From contig NZ_JARHUF010000017.1 in the NCBI RefSeq assembly GCF_029223195.1, positions 30,672-94,671 on the forward strand: 64,000 nt of DNA, in the 5' to 3' direction. The notes beneath the pieces were generated by a model that made no database searches, was not told where the DNA came from, and saw only the letters and a program-made list of their open reading frames with translations. Origin of the DNA: Vibrio sp. CAU 1672. Lineage in GTDB: Bacteria > Pseudomonadota > Gammaproteobacteria > Enterobacterales > Vibrionaceae. The position numbers and the translations under genes were made by a program. Shown in pieces: positions 53,353 through 62,481 of the stretch (its first letter is position 1; the number at the start of each line of letters is the position of its first letter).

Positions 53353-54621
53353 TCACGCCTGAAGCGCTTGCTCCAGATCCGCCAGAATATCATCAATATG
53401 TTCGATACCTACCGACAAGCGGATCATCTCCGGTGAGACGCCGGCTTGTTTTTGCTCTTCGACACTCAACTGGCGGTGCGTGGTCGAAGCCGGGTGGCAG
53501 GCCAGCGACTTGGCATCACCAATATTCACCAGGCGCTTGAAGATCTTCAGCGCATCGTAAAAACGCACCCCGGCGTCATAACCGTCTTTCAGGCCGAATG
53601 ACAAAATGGCCGAAGGCTTGCCGCCCATGTATTTTTCGGCCAGTGGATAATACGGAGACTCCGGCAAACCAGCGTAGCTGACCCAGCTGACTTTGTCGTG
53701 CTGGCTGAGGTATTGCGCTACTTTAAGCGCATTTTCGGTGTGACGCTCCATGCGCAGCGACAAAGTTTCCAGCCCTTGCATTAACATAAAGGCGTTCATT
53801 GGCGACAAGGCCGAGCCGGTGTTTCGCAGTGGCACAGTACGTGCTCGGCCGATAAAGGCGGCGTCACCAAAGGCTTCGGTGTACACCACACCATGGTATG
53901 ACGGCTCTGGCTGGTTAAGTACCGGGAAACGATCTTTGTGCTGCGCCCACGGGAACTTACCGGAATCAACAATGATCCCACCGAGCGTGGTGCCATGACC
54001 ACCCACATACTTCGTTAATGAGTGCACGACGATGTCGGCACCAAATTCAATCGGCTTACACAAGACCGGGGTTGCCACCGTATTATCGACGATCACCGGT
54101 ACGCCTTGCGCATGGGCCAGTTCAGCAACGCGGGCCAAATCAATGATATTGCCCGCCGGGTTACCGATGCTCTCGCAGTATACCGCTTTGGTCTTGTCAT
54201 CAATCAGCTCGGCGAGGCTTTCTGGTTTATCGTCCTTGGCGAAACGGACCTCGATGCCCTGGCTCGGCAACATATGGGCAAACAGGGTATAAGTACCACC
54301 ATATAGCTGCGGGGTGGAAACAATATTGTCACCTGCCTGCGCCAGAGTCAGGATCGCATAGTTGATCGCGGCGCTGCCGGCACTGACCACCAGCCCGGCA
54401 ATCCCGCCTTCCAATGCTGCCATGCGTTTTTCCAGCACATCATTGGTCGGGTTCATGATCCGGGTGTAAATGTTGCCCGGAACTTCGAGGTTAAACAGAT
54501 CGGCACCATGCTGGGCGTTATCGAATTCATACGCCACGGTTTGATAAATCGGCGTCGCCACCGATTTGGTGGTTGGGTCAGTTTCGTAACCAAAATGGAT
54601 CGAGAGCGTTTCGTCTTTCAT
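53353..54621 (-). CDS. metY: O-acetylhomoserine/O-acetylserine sulfhydrylase (MetY type)
   Basis: The enzyme makes homocysteine (or cysteine) from O-acetyl-homoserine (or -serine) and sulfide, using PLP. The 422-residue protein is of the Cys/Met-metabolism family: Y-T-R-I-M-N-P-T-N-D-V-L-E, S-A-G-S-A-A, and the PLP lysine in V-V-H-S-L-T-K-Y-V-G-G-H-G. R-L-S-V-G-I-E-H-I-D-D-I closes the domain. The length of about 420 fits MetY rather than MetB/MetC (about 390). AGGGAA precedes the ATG. A palindrome GATAAGA-ggt-TCTTATC (54645-54661) lies in the leader. Confidence 0.94.
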   Translation of the reverse strand: MKDETLSIHFGYETDPTTKSVATPIYQTVAYEFDNAQHGADLFNLEVPGNIYTRIMNPTNDVLEKRMAALEGGIAGLVVSAGSAAINYAILTLAQAGDNIVSTPQLYGGTYTLFAHMLPSQGIEVRFAKDDKPESLAELIDDKTKAVYCESIGNPAGNIIDLARVAELAHAQGVPVIVDNTVATPVLCKPIEFGADIVVHSLTKYVGGHGTTLGGIIVDSGKFPWAQHKDRFPVLNQPEPSYHGVVYTEAFGDAAFIGRARTVPLRNTGSALSPMNAFMLMQGLETLSLRMERHTENALKVAQYLSQHDKVSWVSYAGLPESPYYPLAEKYMGGKPSAILSFGLKDGYDAGVRFYDALKIFKRLVNIGDAKSLACHPASTTHRQLSVEEQKQAGVSPEMIRLSVGIEHIDDILADLEQALQA

Positions 54622-54644
54622 GTGTCTTCCCTGAACGTTAAATG

Positions 54645-54661
54645 AGATAAGAGGTTCTTAT
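54645..54661. promoter_or_regulatory. Palindrome upstream of metY (possible operator)
   Basis: GATAAGA-ggt-TCTTATC is a perfect 7-bp-arm inverted repeat 24 bases before the metY start. It does not match the MetJ box AGACGTCT. Its binding protein is unknown. Confidence 0.4.
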
Positions 54662-54761
54662 CATGCCGTTTTTTTCTCCAAAGTGCACCAGTGTTGCTCA
54701 CACCCGGCTCAAATTCTGCTGACCAGCCTGCTCTGCTTATGCCGTGTGGGATCTGGGACGC

Positions 54762-55658
54762 TTATCGCTGCACCTGTTGTAGTAGCCAGCAGCGAAAGCG
54801 CTCAGTCGCGTCATTGCTGCGGTTGGTGATCAGGAAATAGCCGGCGTTGGCGCTGATCGGCCGGAAGGGAGAAACCAGCCGGCCGCTATCCAGCTCGTCT
54901 TCAATCAGTGCCATCCGCGCCATCGCGATTCCCACGCCCGCTTCGGCGGCCGACATCGCCATATCGGTGCGGTTAAAAAAATGGCCATGTTCGGTTTTAA
55001 AATCCAGCCCCATTTCTGAGGCCCAGTATAACCACTCATAATCACGCGGCGCCTGCTCCCACGGCATCGCATCATGCAAGAGCGTCACTTCCTGCCACTG
55101 TTCTGTCGTCGCTTTGGGAGCTTTTAACCACCCATGTTCCTCAAGGTATTTAGGACTCACGACCGGCAGAAGCTGCTCATCAACAATCAGCTCTGCGCCC
55201 TTATCCCGATAGGGATGCAGACCGTAATCAATTGCGACGTCATAGTCTTTCAGCTCACTGTTTACCAATGCGCCTTCAGCAAAAATGTGTACTTGCAGAT
55301 CCGGATTTTCAAGGTGGAAACTTTCCAGCCTCGGCACCAGCCACTTAAAGGCAAACGACGGGGTCAGCTTAAGGCGAATTTCATTGCTTGCCCCGTCTGG
55401 CTGCAACTGGCTTAGCACTTTATCCAGCTCAGAAAAATGGTAGAACACCGCCTGATGTAACTGCGCCCCTTTTGCCGTCAGGCGGATCCCCCGCGAATGG
55501 CGTTCAAATAAAGTAAAACCAAGCATTGATTCCAGCTGAAGGATTTGCTGACTGATCGCCCCGGTGGTGAGGTGCAACGCCTTCGCCGCGCTGGTCAGGC
55601 TGGAGTGCTCAGCCACCCGGGTGAATAAGCACAAACTACTGGCCATACTGCTCTTCAT
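54762..55658 (-). CDS. LysR-family regulator divergent from dadA
   Basis: The 298-residue protein has the LysR HTH (L-C-L-F-T-R-V-A-E-H-S-S-L-T-S-A-A-K-A-L-H-L-T-T-G-A-I-S-Q-Q-I-x-x-L-E) and a GcvA-like effector domain (P-S-F-A-F-K-W-L-V-P-R-L). Divergent transcription from dadA across 105 bases makes it the probable regulator of D-amino acid use. AAGG precedes the ATG at good spacing. The inducer is unknown; D-alanine is a fair guess. Confidence 0.92.
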   Translation of the reverse strand: MKSSMASSLCLFTRVAEHSSLTSAAKALHLTTGAISQQILQLESMLGFTLFERHSRGIRLTAKGAQLHQAVFYHFSELDKVLSQLQPDGASNEIRLKLTPSFAFKWLVPRLESFHLENPDLQVHIFAEGALVNSELKDYDVAIDYGLHPYRDKGAELIVDEQLLPVVSPKYLEEHGWLKAPKATTEQWQEVTLLHDAMPWEQAPRDYEWLYWASEMGLDFKTEHGHFFNRTDMAMSAAEAGVGIAMARMALIEDELDSGRLVSPFRPISANAGYFLITNRSNDATERFRCWLLQQVQR

Positions 55659-55763
55659 CTTCCCACCTTATAGTTTTACTAAACACAGGGTGCAATATTT
55701 ATCGATTGTTAATAAAAGGTAAAGAATTCACACTCACTTTATTACAAAAATGAGGAGTCAGTA

Positions 55764-57026
55764 ATGGAAGTCATCGTATTAGGCAGTGGCGTGATTGGCT
55801 TAACCTCCGCCTGGTATCTCTCAAAGGCTGGTTATCAGGTCACCGTCATCGATCGCCAGCCAGACAGCGCTTTAGAAACCAGTTTTGCCAATGCCGGCCA
55901 GATCTCCTACGGCTATTCTTCTCCCTGGGCCGCCCCCGGGATCCCGTTAAAAGCGCTCAAGTGGTTAACCGAAGAACATGCGCCACTAAAAATAAAACCA
56001 ACCCTTAGCAGTGATCTGATCAGGTGGGCCTCACAAATGGTGGCCAACTGCACTTTATCCCGCTATCAAGTCAATAAAGCGCGCATGCTGGCCATCGCCA
56101 ACCACAGCCGGGTATGCCTCGAGCAACTACGCCAGGAGCATGCCATCAGCTATCAGGGCCGCCAGCTCGGCACCCTGCAGGTATTCCGCTCTGAGCAGCA
56201 ACTGGACGCGATCAAAAAAGACATGCAGCTGCTGGAACAAAGCGGGACACGCTTTCAACTGATGGACGTTCAACAATGTCTTGAACAGGAGCCGGCACTG
56301 GCGCTGGTCGCCGACAAGCTGGTCGGCGGCCTGTACCTGCCGGACGATGAAACCGGTGACTGCCACCTGTTCTGCCAGCAGCTGACGGAGCTGGCAAAAA
56401 CCCATGACGTCCGGTTTGAATTTGGCACCGAAGTGACTAATTGGGTTACCGCAGGCAAAAAGGTCACCGGTGTCCAAACCAACCGTGGATTGTTTAACGC
56501 CGACCAGTTTGTCGTGGCGGCAGGCAGTTATTCCACAGCCCTGCTGGGCCAGCTTGATATCCGCTTGCCGGTCTACCCGGTCAAGGGCTACTCGCTGACG
56601 GTACCGATCGAAAACCAACAGTATGCCCCGCGCTCAACCGTGATGGACGAAACCTACAAAGTCGCCCTTACCCGCTTTGATGACCGCATCCGGGTGGCCG
56701 GTACCGCAGAGCTGGCTGGTTTTGACCCGTCATTACCACAAAAGCGGACCAACACCATCGAAATGGTACTGCGTGATCTTTTTCCCCGCAGTGCTGACTT
56801 CAGCCAGAGCGAATTCTGGACCGGTTTCCGGCCAATGACCCCGGATGGCACCCCGATCATTGGCCAAACGCCGTATCAGAACCTGTTTACCAATACCGGG
56901 CACGGCACTCTGGGCTGGACCATGGCATGCGGTTCCGGTCATTTACTGGCTGACCTGATGGCTGGCAGCACACCTTTGGTCAGTGCCCCGGCCGAGTTCA
57001 GCCTGTCCCGCTATCAACGGGCCTGA
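55764..57026 (+). CDS. dadA: D-amino acid dehydrogenase (DadA-like)
   Basis: DadA is an FAD-dependent inner-membrane-associated dehydrogenase that deaminates D-amino acids, chiefly D-alanine, to keto acids. The 420-residue protein starts V-I-V-L-G-S-G-V-I-G-L-T-S-A-W-Y-L, the dinucleotide fold. It includes T-S-F-A-N-A-G-Q-I-S-Y-G-Y-S-S-P-W-A-A-P-G, the DadA hallmark, and R-P-M-T-P-D-G-T-P-I-I-G near the C-terminus. GAGGAG precedes the ATG. The alanine symporter gene follows 327 bases on. Confidence 0.94.
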   Translation: MEVIVLGSGVIGLTSAWYLSKAGYQVTVIDRQPDSALETSFANAGQISYGYSSPWAAPGIPLKALKWLTEEHAPLKIKPTLSSDLIRWASQMVANCTLSRYQVNKARMLAIANHSRVCLEQLRQEHAISYQGRQLGTLQVFRSEQQLDAIKKDMQLLEQSGTRFQLMDVQQCLEQEPALALVADKLVGGLYLPDDETGDCHLFCQQLTELAKTHDVRFEFGTEVTNWVTAGKKVTGVQTNRGLFNADQFVVAAGSYSTALLGQLDIRLPVYPVKGYSLTVPIENQQYAPRSTVMDETYKVALTRFDDRIRVAGTAELAGFDPSLPQKRTNTIEMVLRDLFPRSADFSQSEFWTGFRPMTPDGTPIIGQTPYQNLFTNTGHGTLGWTMACGSGHLLADLMAGSTPLVSAPAEFSLSRYQRA

Positions 57027-57353
57027 GAGGCTCCATCGGCAGATGCAGAGGATTACTCTAATTGATGCACATTCATCAGCACAAAGGAAAAAACGGAATC
57101 TAAGACAAAACGCCTAAGACAAGATGCGCTCATTTGCATAAAAACCACACAGAACACATTTTAGACAGCAAATATGGCCAAAAACACTTTTAACATCTTT
57201 TTATCATTCTGTGCCTGACATCACGTAGTGAGGAATTTTACACCAAAAAAATTAACAAATACATTACAAAATTGATAATGTATTGCACACAAAACAACCA
57301 CAGCGACCATCAACCTAACATACCTAACAAACACAACTAACAGGGAAAAACTC
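57027..57353. other. 327-base gap between dadA and the alanine symporter gene
   Basis: AT-rich, no gene seen. It probably contains the symporter promoter, suggesting separate control from dadA. No terminator with a T-run is visible after dadA, and I find no convincing CRP or Lrp site by eye. Confidence 0.45.
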
Positions 57354-58901
57354 ATGCAGTCATTAGTTGATTTTCTAAACGGAATTATCTGGAGCCCGGT
57401 GCTGATCTATCTGTGCCTGGGGGCCGGGCTGTTCTACTCGGTCATGACGCGCTTTGTCCAAGTCCGTCACTTCTTCGAAATGTGGCGCCTGCTGTTATCC
57501 GGCAAGAGTTCGACAAAAGGCATCTCCTCTTTCCAGGCACTGGCGGTATCACTTTCCGGCCGTGTCGGTACCGGTAATATTGCCGGGGTCGCCGCGGCTA
57601 TCGGCTTTGGTGGCCCGGGCGCGGTATTCTGGATGTGGGTCGTCGCGTTTTTCGGCGCAGCAACGGCGTACGCAGAATCGACACTGGCCCAGATCTATAA
57701 AGAAGAAGACGAAGGCGAGTTCCGCGGTGGCCCGGCTTACTACATAGAAAAAGCCATGGGACAGAAATGGTACGCCTGGATTTTCGCCATTGCCACGATC
57801 TTTGCGTGTGGTGTCCTGCTGCCGGGTGTTCAGTCGAACAGTATCGGTAACGCCGTCGAGGCTGCCTTTGGCAGCGGTGACATGATTGAAACCGCGATCG
57901 GAACCTTCAGTTTCGCTAAAATTTTTACCGGTACGGTTGTGTGTGTCATTCTGGCTTTCATCATCTTCGGCGGGGTAAAACGGATTGCCAACTTTACCCA
58001 GATCGTGGTGCCGTTTATGGCGCTGGCTTACATCGTCACGGCATTTATTATTATCCTGCTCAACATCGGTGAGGTACCGCGCATCTTCGCCATGATCGTC
58101 GGTGACGCGTTTACCCCAATGGCCGGAGTCGGCGCAGCCATCGGCTGGGGTGTGAAACGGGGGGTCTACTCAAACGAGGCCGGTCAGGGTACGGGCCCTC
58201 ACGCTGCAGCCGCGGCGCACGTAGAGCATCCGGCACAACAAGGTCTGGTACAATCCTTTTCTATCTACATCGATACGCTACTGGTTTGTTCAGCAACCGC
58301 GTTTATGATCCTGATCACCGGTGCGTACAACGTAAACGGCGCGGTTGAAGGCACATTCCTGGTGCAAAACCTGCCAGCGGACATCGGTGCTAACGGACCA
58401 GTTTTCACGCAAATGGCCATTGAAAGTGCCTTACCGGGCGTCGGCAAGCCGTTCATCGCGGTTGCGCTGTTCTTCTTTTCCTTCACCACTATCCTCGCCT
58501 ACTACTACATTGCCGAAACCAACATTGCCTACATTCGCCGTACTTTTAAGGTGGAAGGCCTGATGTTTATCCTCAAACTGGTGATCCTGTCTGCGGTATT
58601 TTACGGCACGGTTAAAACCGCTAATCTGGCGTGGGCAATGGGTGATGTCGGGGTTGGCCTGATGGCATGGCTGAACATTGTCGGGATTGTGATCATCTTC
58701 TTCATGTCCAAGCCAGCATTAAAAGCGTTAGCGGATTATGAAGCGCAACAACAGCAGGGCGTCACAGAATTTACCTTCAATCCTGTTAAACTAGGCATTA
58801 AAGGCGCTGATTACTGGGAAGAGAAATACAAGCGTAAAACCAGTAAAGCCCCAACGGCCGAAGGTGAAACCCCGGAAGCCATTGAGCAACCTTCTACTTA
58901 A
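57354..58901 (+). CDS. Sodium:alanine symporter (AGCS family)
   Basis: The 515-residue inner-membrane carrier takes up alanine or glycine with Na+. The AGCS signatures are G-R-V-G-T-G-N-I-A-G-V-A-A-A-I, F-W-M-W-V-V-A-F-F-G-A-A-T-A-Y-A-E-S-T-L-A-Q-I-Y and G-V-K-R-G-V-Y-S-N-E-A-G-Q-G-T. The C-terminus is soluble and charged (P-T-A-E-G-E-T-P-E-A-I-E). With dadA next to it, uptake followed by deamination of (D-)alanine is the likely pathway. Confidence 0.95.
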   Translation: MQSLVDFLNGIIWSPVLIYLCLGAGLFYSVMTRFVQVRHFFEMWRLLLSGKSSTKGISSFQALAVSLSGRVGTGNIAGVAAAIGFGGPGAVFWMWVVAFFGAATAYAESTLAQIYKEEDEGEFRGGPAYYIEKAMGQKWYAWIFAIATIFACGVLLPGVQSNSIGNAVEAAFGSGDMIETAIGTFSFAKIFTGTVVCVILAFIIFGGVKRIANFTQIVVPFMALAYIVTAFIIILLNIGEVPRIFAMIVGDAFTPMAGVGAAIGWGVKRGVYSNEAGQGTGPHAAAAAHVEHPAQQGLVQSFSIYIDTLLVCSATAFMILITGAYNVNGAVEGTFLVQNLPADIGANGPVFTQMAIESALPGVGKPFIAVALFFFSFTTILAYYYIAETNIAYIRRTFKVEGLMFILKLVILSAVFYGTVKTANLAWAMGDVGVGLMAWLNIVGIVIIFFMSKPALKALADYEAQQQQGVTEFTFNPVKLGIKGADYWEEKYKRKTSKAPTAEGETPEAIEQPST

Positions 58902-58984
58902 GATTGCTCACCACCATCGGGTTGGATGGTATAAAAAATAAGAAAAAGCAGTGGCCCACGCCGTAAGGATGGTTGGGCATTCAG

Positions 58985-59020
58985 AAAGGGTTAACCGTGG
59001 GTTAACCCTTTATTTTTATT
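58985..59020 (+). terminator. Terminator after the alanine symporter gene
   Basis: AAAGGGTTAACC-gtg-GGTTAACCCTTT followed by ATTTTTATT is a 12-bp perfect stem about 85 bases past the stop. Confidence 0.9.
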
Positions 59021-59103
59021 TAGAATCGTGCGTCAGCCCCGCTGAACTTGTTGCCCATCTGCTGCTATGCTATGGGTATCTTCTCCAGCAAGCGGGAGCC
59101 GTT

Positions 59104-59979
59104 ATGCGAACCGGTGGTGGGTTACCCTCAATCAAGGCTCTGCGCACTTTTGTCGCGGTCGCCAATCATCTGAGCTTTTCCAGAGCCGCCGATGAACTGT
59201 GTGTCACTCAGGGCGCGGTAAGCAAACAGATCGCCAGCCTGGAACAACAACTGGGTCAGGCATTGGTCAAACGTGGGCTCAATGGCATCGAGCTGACCTC
59301 AGAAGGGCTCCGTTATCTACCGGAAGTGACACAGGCGCTAGAAATGCTCCAGCATGCCACGGCCAGCCTGCTTCAGAGTGATACCGACCAAGAACGGCTG
59401 GTGATTGATGTCACCCCATCATTTGCCAGTTTATGGCTGGTGCCGCACCTGGATGACTTCCAGCAGCGCTACCCTCTGATCCGGGTTGAAGTGCGCACCG
59501 GAGATGGCCCAGTCCTGCACAACAACCATGAGTTTGACCTCAGCGTACGCTGCTTACCGCTTTCAGCGCACTATGAGCACGCCCGGCTGCTGTGTGAAGA
59601 GCGATTAGTCCTGATTGGTCCGCCTACTATGCCAGAGCGATACGCGATCACGGATTACCCGTTCATCCCGCAAACCACCCGGCCGCAATTATGGGAGCAG
59701 TTCAAGCAGGAACAAAGTTTTACCCAGCAGGTGGGATACCAACCGGTGGGCTTTGAACATTTTTACCTGTCACTGGAAGCCGTCAAACGAGGTAAGGGTT
59801 TAGCGCTGCTGCCTGACTTCATGACCCAGGCCGCGATTGCACAGGCGCAGGTCACCCACGTGCAAAACCTCAGCATGCAAAGTCACTACGGCTACTATGT
59901 GATTGTCCCCAATCATCGCCTGGCGGCGCGCAAGGTTTACTGGTTTCATGAATGGCTCAAGCAAAAACTAACCATATAA
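59104..59979 (+). CDS. LysR-family regulator (GcvA-like)
   Basis: The 291-residue protein has the LysR HTH (L-R-T-F-V-A-V-A-N-H-L-S-F-S-R-A-A-D-E-L-C-V-T-Q-G-A-V-S-K-Q-I) and a GcvA-type effector domain. I chose the ATG at 59104 because GGGAG lies five bases upstream. A longer in-frame reading would run through the terminator of the preceding gene. It may control the alanine module or the downstream GNAT-nitrilase gene. Confidence 0.92.
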   Translation: MRTGGGLPSIKALRTFVAVANHLSFSRAADELCVTQGAVSKQIASLEQQLGQALVKRGLNGIELTSEGLRYLPEVTQALEMLQHATASLLQSDTDQERLVIDVTPSFASLWLVPHLDDFQQRYPLIRVEVRTGDGPVLHNNHEFDLSVRCLPLSAHYEHARLLCEERLVLIGPPTMPERYAITDYPFIPQTTRPQLWEQFKQEQSFTQQVGYQPVGFEHFYLSLEAVKRGKGLALLPDFMTQAAIAQAQVTHVQNLSMQSHYGYYVIVPNHRLAARKVYWFHEWLKQKLTI

Positions 59980-60114
59980 ACAAACACTTAGTTATATGAA
60001 GTCGTTTCTGGCTAAGTTCAAAAAGTGCGGGTGAACGGGGTTCAGTTTCTCCCCTTCCCCCCAGTATACTGAGTAGGCTTATACTATATCTAACGGCTAA
60101 ACGGATACCACACT

Positions 60115-61662
60115 ATGGACAGTACGACACCAAGACTCTCGTTACGCACGATTGAACCTACCGACTACCCAGAACTCGCCGAACTGATGGATCTGGTGTT
60201 TCATGATGTCGGTGGCTCCTGGCCGCGCATCACCATCATGGACCTGATCCACCAGTTCCCGGACGGGCAGATCTGTATCGAAGACAACGGTAAGATCGTC
60301 GGCGCCGCATTGACCATCAAAGTGGATTACAATCGTTTATCCCTGCCGCACTTATATACCGACATCATCACTGAAAATAACGTGATTCAGAATCAGGTCA
60401 CCGGTGATGCGATGTATGGTCTTGATGTGTTTGTCCACCCTGATTACCGCGGCCTACGCTTAGGCCGCCGCCTGTACGATGCGCGTAAAGAGCTGTGCCG
60501 AAGCAAGAATTTTAAAGCCATCCTGGCCGGTGGGCGGATCCCCAATTACCACAAATACGCCGATAAACTTACCGTGGCCGAGTACATTAACAAAGTGAAG
60601 CGCCGAGAGCTGCACGATCCTATCCTTTCGTTCCAACTCGCCAATGACTTTGACGTGAAACGGATCATGCGTGGCTACCTGCCGGAAGACAATGCCTCAT
60701 GTGGTTACGCGACACTGCTGGAGTGGGATAACTTCTTTTATGAAGAGGACATCATATCAGTTCACGATGTTGAAAAAACTCTGATCCGTATCGGCGTAGT
60801 ACAGTGGCAGATGCGTGCGATGAATGATCTCGAAGACTTAATCGACCAGGCGGAATTTTTTGTCTCTTCCCTGGCCAACTACAAAGCCGACTTTGCCCTG
60901 TTTCCCGAGTTTTTCAACGCACCATTGATGGGGCTGCAAAAAGATCAGAACTCAGTCGAAGCAATTCGTTTCCTCGCCAGTTTCTCCGAGGAAATAAAAA
61001 ACCGTTTCTCTCAGATGGCCGTGACCTACAATATCAACATCATTGCCGGCAGCATGCCAGTGATCGAAAACGATAAACTTTACAATGTCTCTTACCTGCT
61101 GCAACGTGACGGCGAGATCAACGCCCAATATAAAATCCATATCACCCCACATGAACAGAAAGACTGGGTGATCGATGGTGGTGACAACGTCAAAGTATTT
61201 GAAACCGATGCCGGTAAGGTGGGTATTCTGATCTGCTACGACAGTGAATTTCCTGAGCTCGGCCGCATGATGGCCGAGCAAGGGGTACAGATCCTGTTTG
61301 TCCCGTTCTGGACAGATACCAAAAACGGCTATCAGCGCGTGCGGATCTGCGCTCAGGCACGGGCAATTGAAAATGAGTGCTATGTCGCCATCGGAGGCAG
61401 CGTGGGGAACTTACCACGAGTGGACAACGTTGATATCCAGTACGCCCAGTCTGCGGTATTTTCACCCTCGGATATTTACTTTCCCCATGATGCGACGCTG
61501 ACCGAAGCCAGTGCCAATACCGAAATGATCATTTTCGCCGATGTTGACCTGACTAAGTTAAAACAACTGAACATGGAAGGCTCAGTTACGAACCTGCGTC
61601 ACCGCCGCCTCGATATCTACGGCGGTTTGACCCGAGCCAAATCGCAAGATTCGTCACGCTAA
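60115..61662 (+). CDS. Fused GNAT acetyltransferase and nitrilase-superfamily hydrolase
   Basis: The 515-residue protein has two enzymes in one chain. The N-terminal GNAT domain (about 1-210) shows the acetyl-CoA loop in V-H-P-D-Y-R-G-L-R-L-G-R-R-L. The C-terminal carbon-nitrogen hydrolase domain (about 224-505) has the catalytic triad Glu265 (F-P-E-F-F), Lys340 (Y-K-I-H) and Cys374 (L-I-C-Y-D-S-E-F-P-E). Such fusions are known in proteobacteria with unsettled substrates; amidase action on an N-acylated amine or amino acid is plausible. It appears monocistronic. Confidence 0.92.
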   Translation: MDSTTPRLSLRTIEPTDYPELAELMDLVFHDVGGSWPRITIMDLIHQFPDGQICIEDNGKIVGAALTIKVDYNRLSLPHLYTDIITENNVIQNQVTGDAMYGLDVFVHPDYRGLRLGRRLYDARKELCRSKNFKAILAGGRIPNYHKYADKLTVAEYINKVKRRELHDPILSFQLANDFDVKRIMRGYLPEDNASCGYATLLEWDNFFYEEDIISVHDVEKTLIRIGVVQWQMRAMNDLEDLIDQAEFFVSSLANYKADFALFPEFFNAPLMGLQKDQNSVEAIRFLASFSEEIKNRFSQMAVTYNINIIAGSMPVIENDKLYNVSYLLQRDGEINAQYKIHITPHEQKDWVIDGGDNVKVFETDAGKVGILICYDSEFPELGRMMAEQGVQILFVPFWTDTKNGYQRVRICAQARAIENECYVAIGGSVGNLPRVDNVDIQYAQSAVFSPSDIYFPHDATLTEASANTEMIIFADVDLTKLKQLNMEGSVTNLRHRRLDIYGGLTRAKSQDSSR

Positions 61663-61709
61663 GCAGCATAACTCCTGCCTGTGGGCGGAGTGAATACAAG
61701 GGGAAGCGA

Positions 61710-62333
61710 TTGGAACAGATCAATGAACTGCTGATGTCGATGAAACCGCTACTGGAGCAGTATGGCTATATGGCACTGGTGGTGAGCATCTTTCTCGAAG
61801 GCTTAGGCGTGCCGATGCCGGGCCAGTCACTGATGATCACCGCCTCCCTGCTGGCCTCGGAACAAGTCATGGACCTTACCGCAGTGATGCTGGTGTCCTG
61901 GTTAAGTTGTTTCTTTGGTAACAGCTGTGGTTATCTGCTCGGGTTCTATTTTGAAGGCTGGCTGGACAGAAAAGGCTATATTTCCGGCAAAAAAATGCGC
62001 AGGCTGCAAAGCGCGATTCAACAATACGGCCCTACGTGCCTGGTCATCAGCCGCTTTATTGAAGGGATGAAACAGTTCATGCCACTCGCCTGTGGCATTG
62101 CCAAAATGAAGCGCAAAGATTTTCTGCTCGGCAATGCCCTCGCCACCACCATCTGGGTTGGCGTGTTCGGCTTGCTGACCCACTATGCATTTCGCTATCT
62201 CAGCCAGCTCAGTACCTTGTACACAGAGCATCGCTACTTGGTATGGGTGGCGGCGGCCTGTGCATTCGCCCTGCTGGTGGCCGGCCTGATCAAACGCAAG
62301 CGAAAACGCAGAAAAGCCTCACGCCACCGCTAA
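61710..62333 (+). CDS. DedA family membrane protein
   Basis: The 207-residue protein has about five hydrophobic segments and the DedA pattern: E-G-L-G-V-P-M-P-G-Q-S-L, G-N-S-C-G-Y-L-L-G, and R-F-I-E-G-M-K-Q-F-M-P-L-A-C-G in the amphipathic region. DedA proteins are half-transporters linked to undecaprenyl phosphate or lipid recycling. The start is TTG at 61710 with GGGGA five bases upstream; no ATG is better placed. The C-terminus is very basic. Confidence 0.88.
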   Translation: MEQINELLMSMKPLLEQYGYMALVVSIFLEGLGVPMPGQSLMITASLLASEQVMDLTAVMLVSWLSCFFGNSCGYLLGFYFEGWLDRKGYISGKKMRRLQSAIQQYGPTCLVISRFIEGMKQFMPLACGIAKMKRKDFLLGNALATTIWVGVFGLLTHYAFRYLSQLSTLYTEHRYLVWVAAACAFALLVAGLIKRKRKRRKASRHR

Positions 62334-62481
62334 TGCCCGCGGGCGGTGATGGGGGCGGTTGCTGCCCCATATTATACGCATCCGGCCCTATATCACTCCA
62401 GACATTTAGACGTCTAGACGTTGACAATCGCCGGCGATACGATTAGTCTGCACCACTTTCATTGTCAAAGCTGTCGTTTGC

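Noticed and set aside
54645..54661. MetJ operator upstream of metY
   Set aside because: GATAAGA/TCTTATC does not resemble tandem AGACGTCT boxes, so only an unspecified palindrome is reported.
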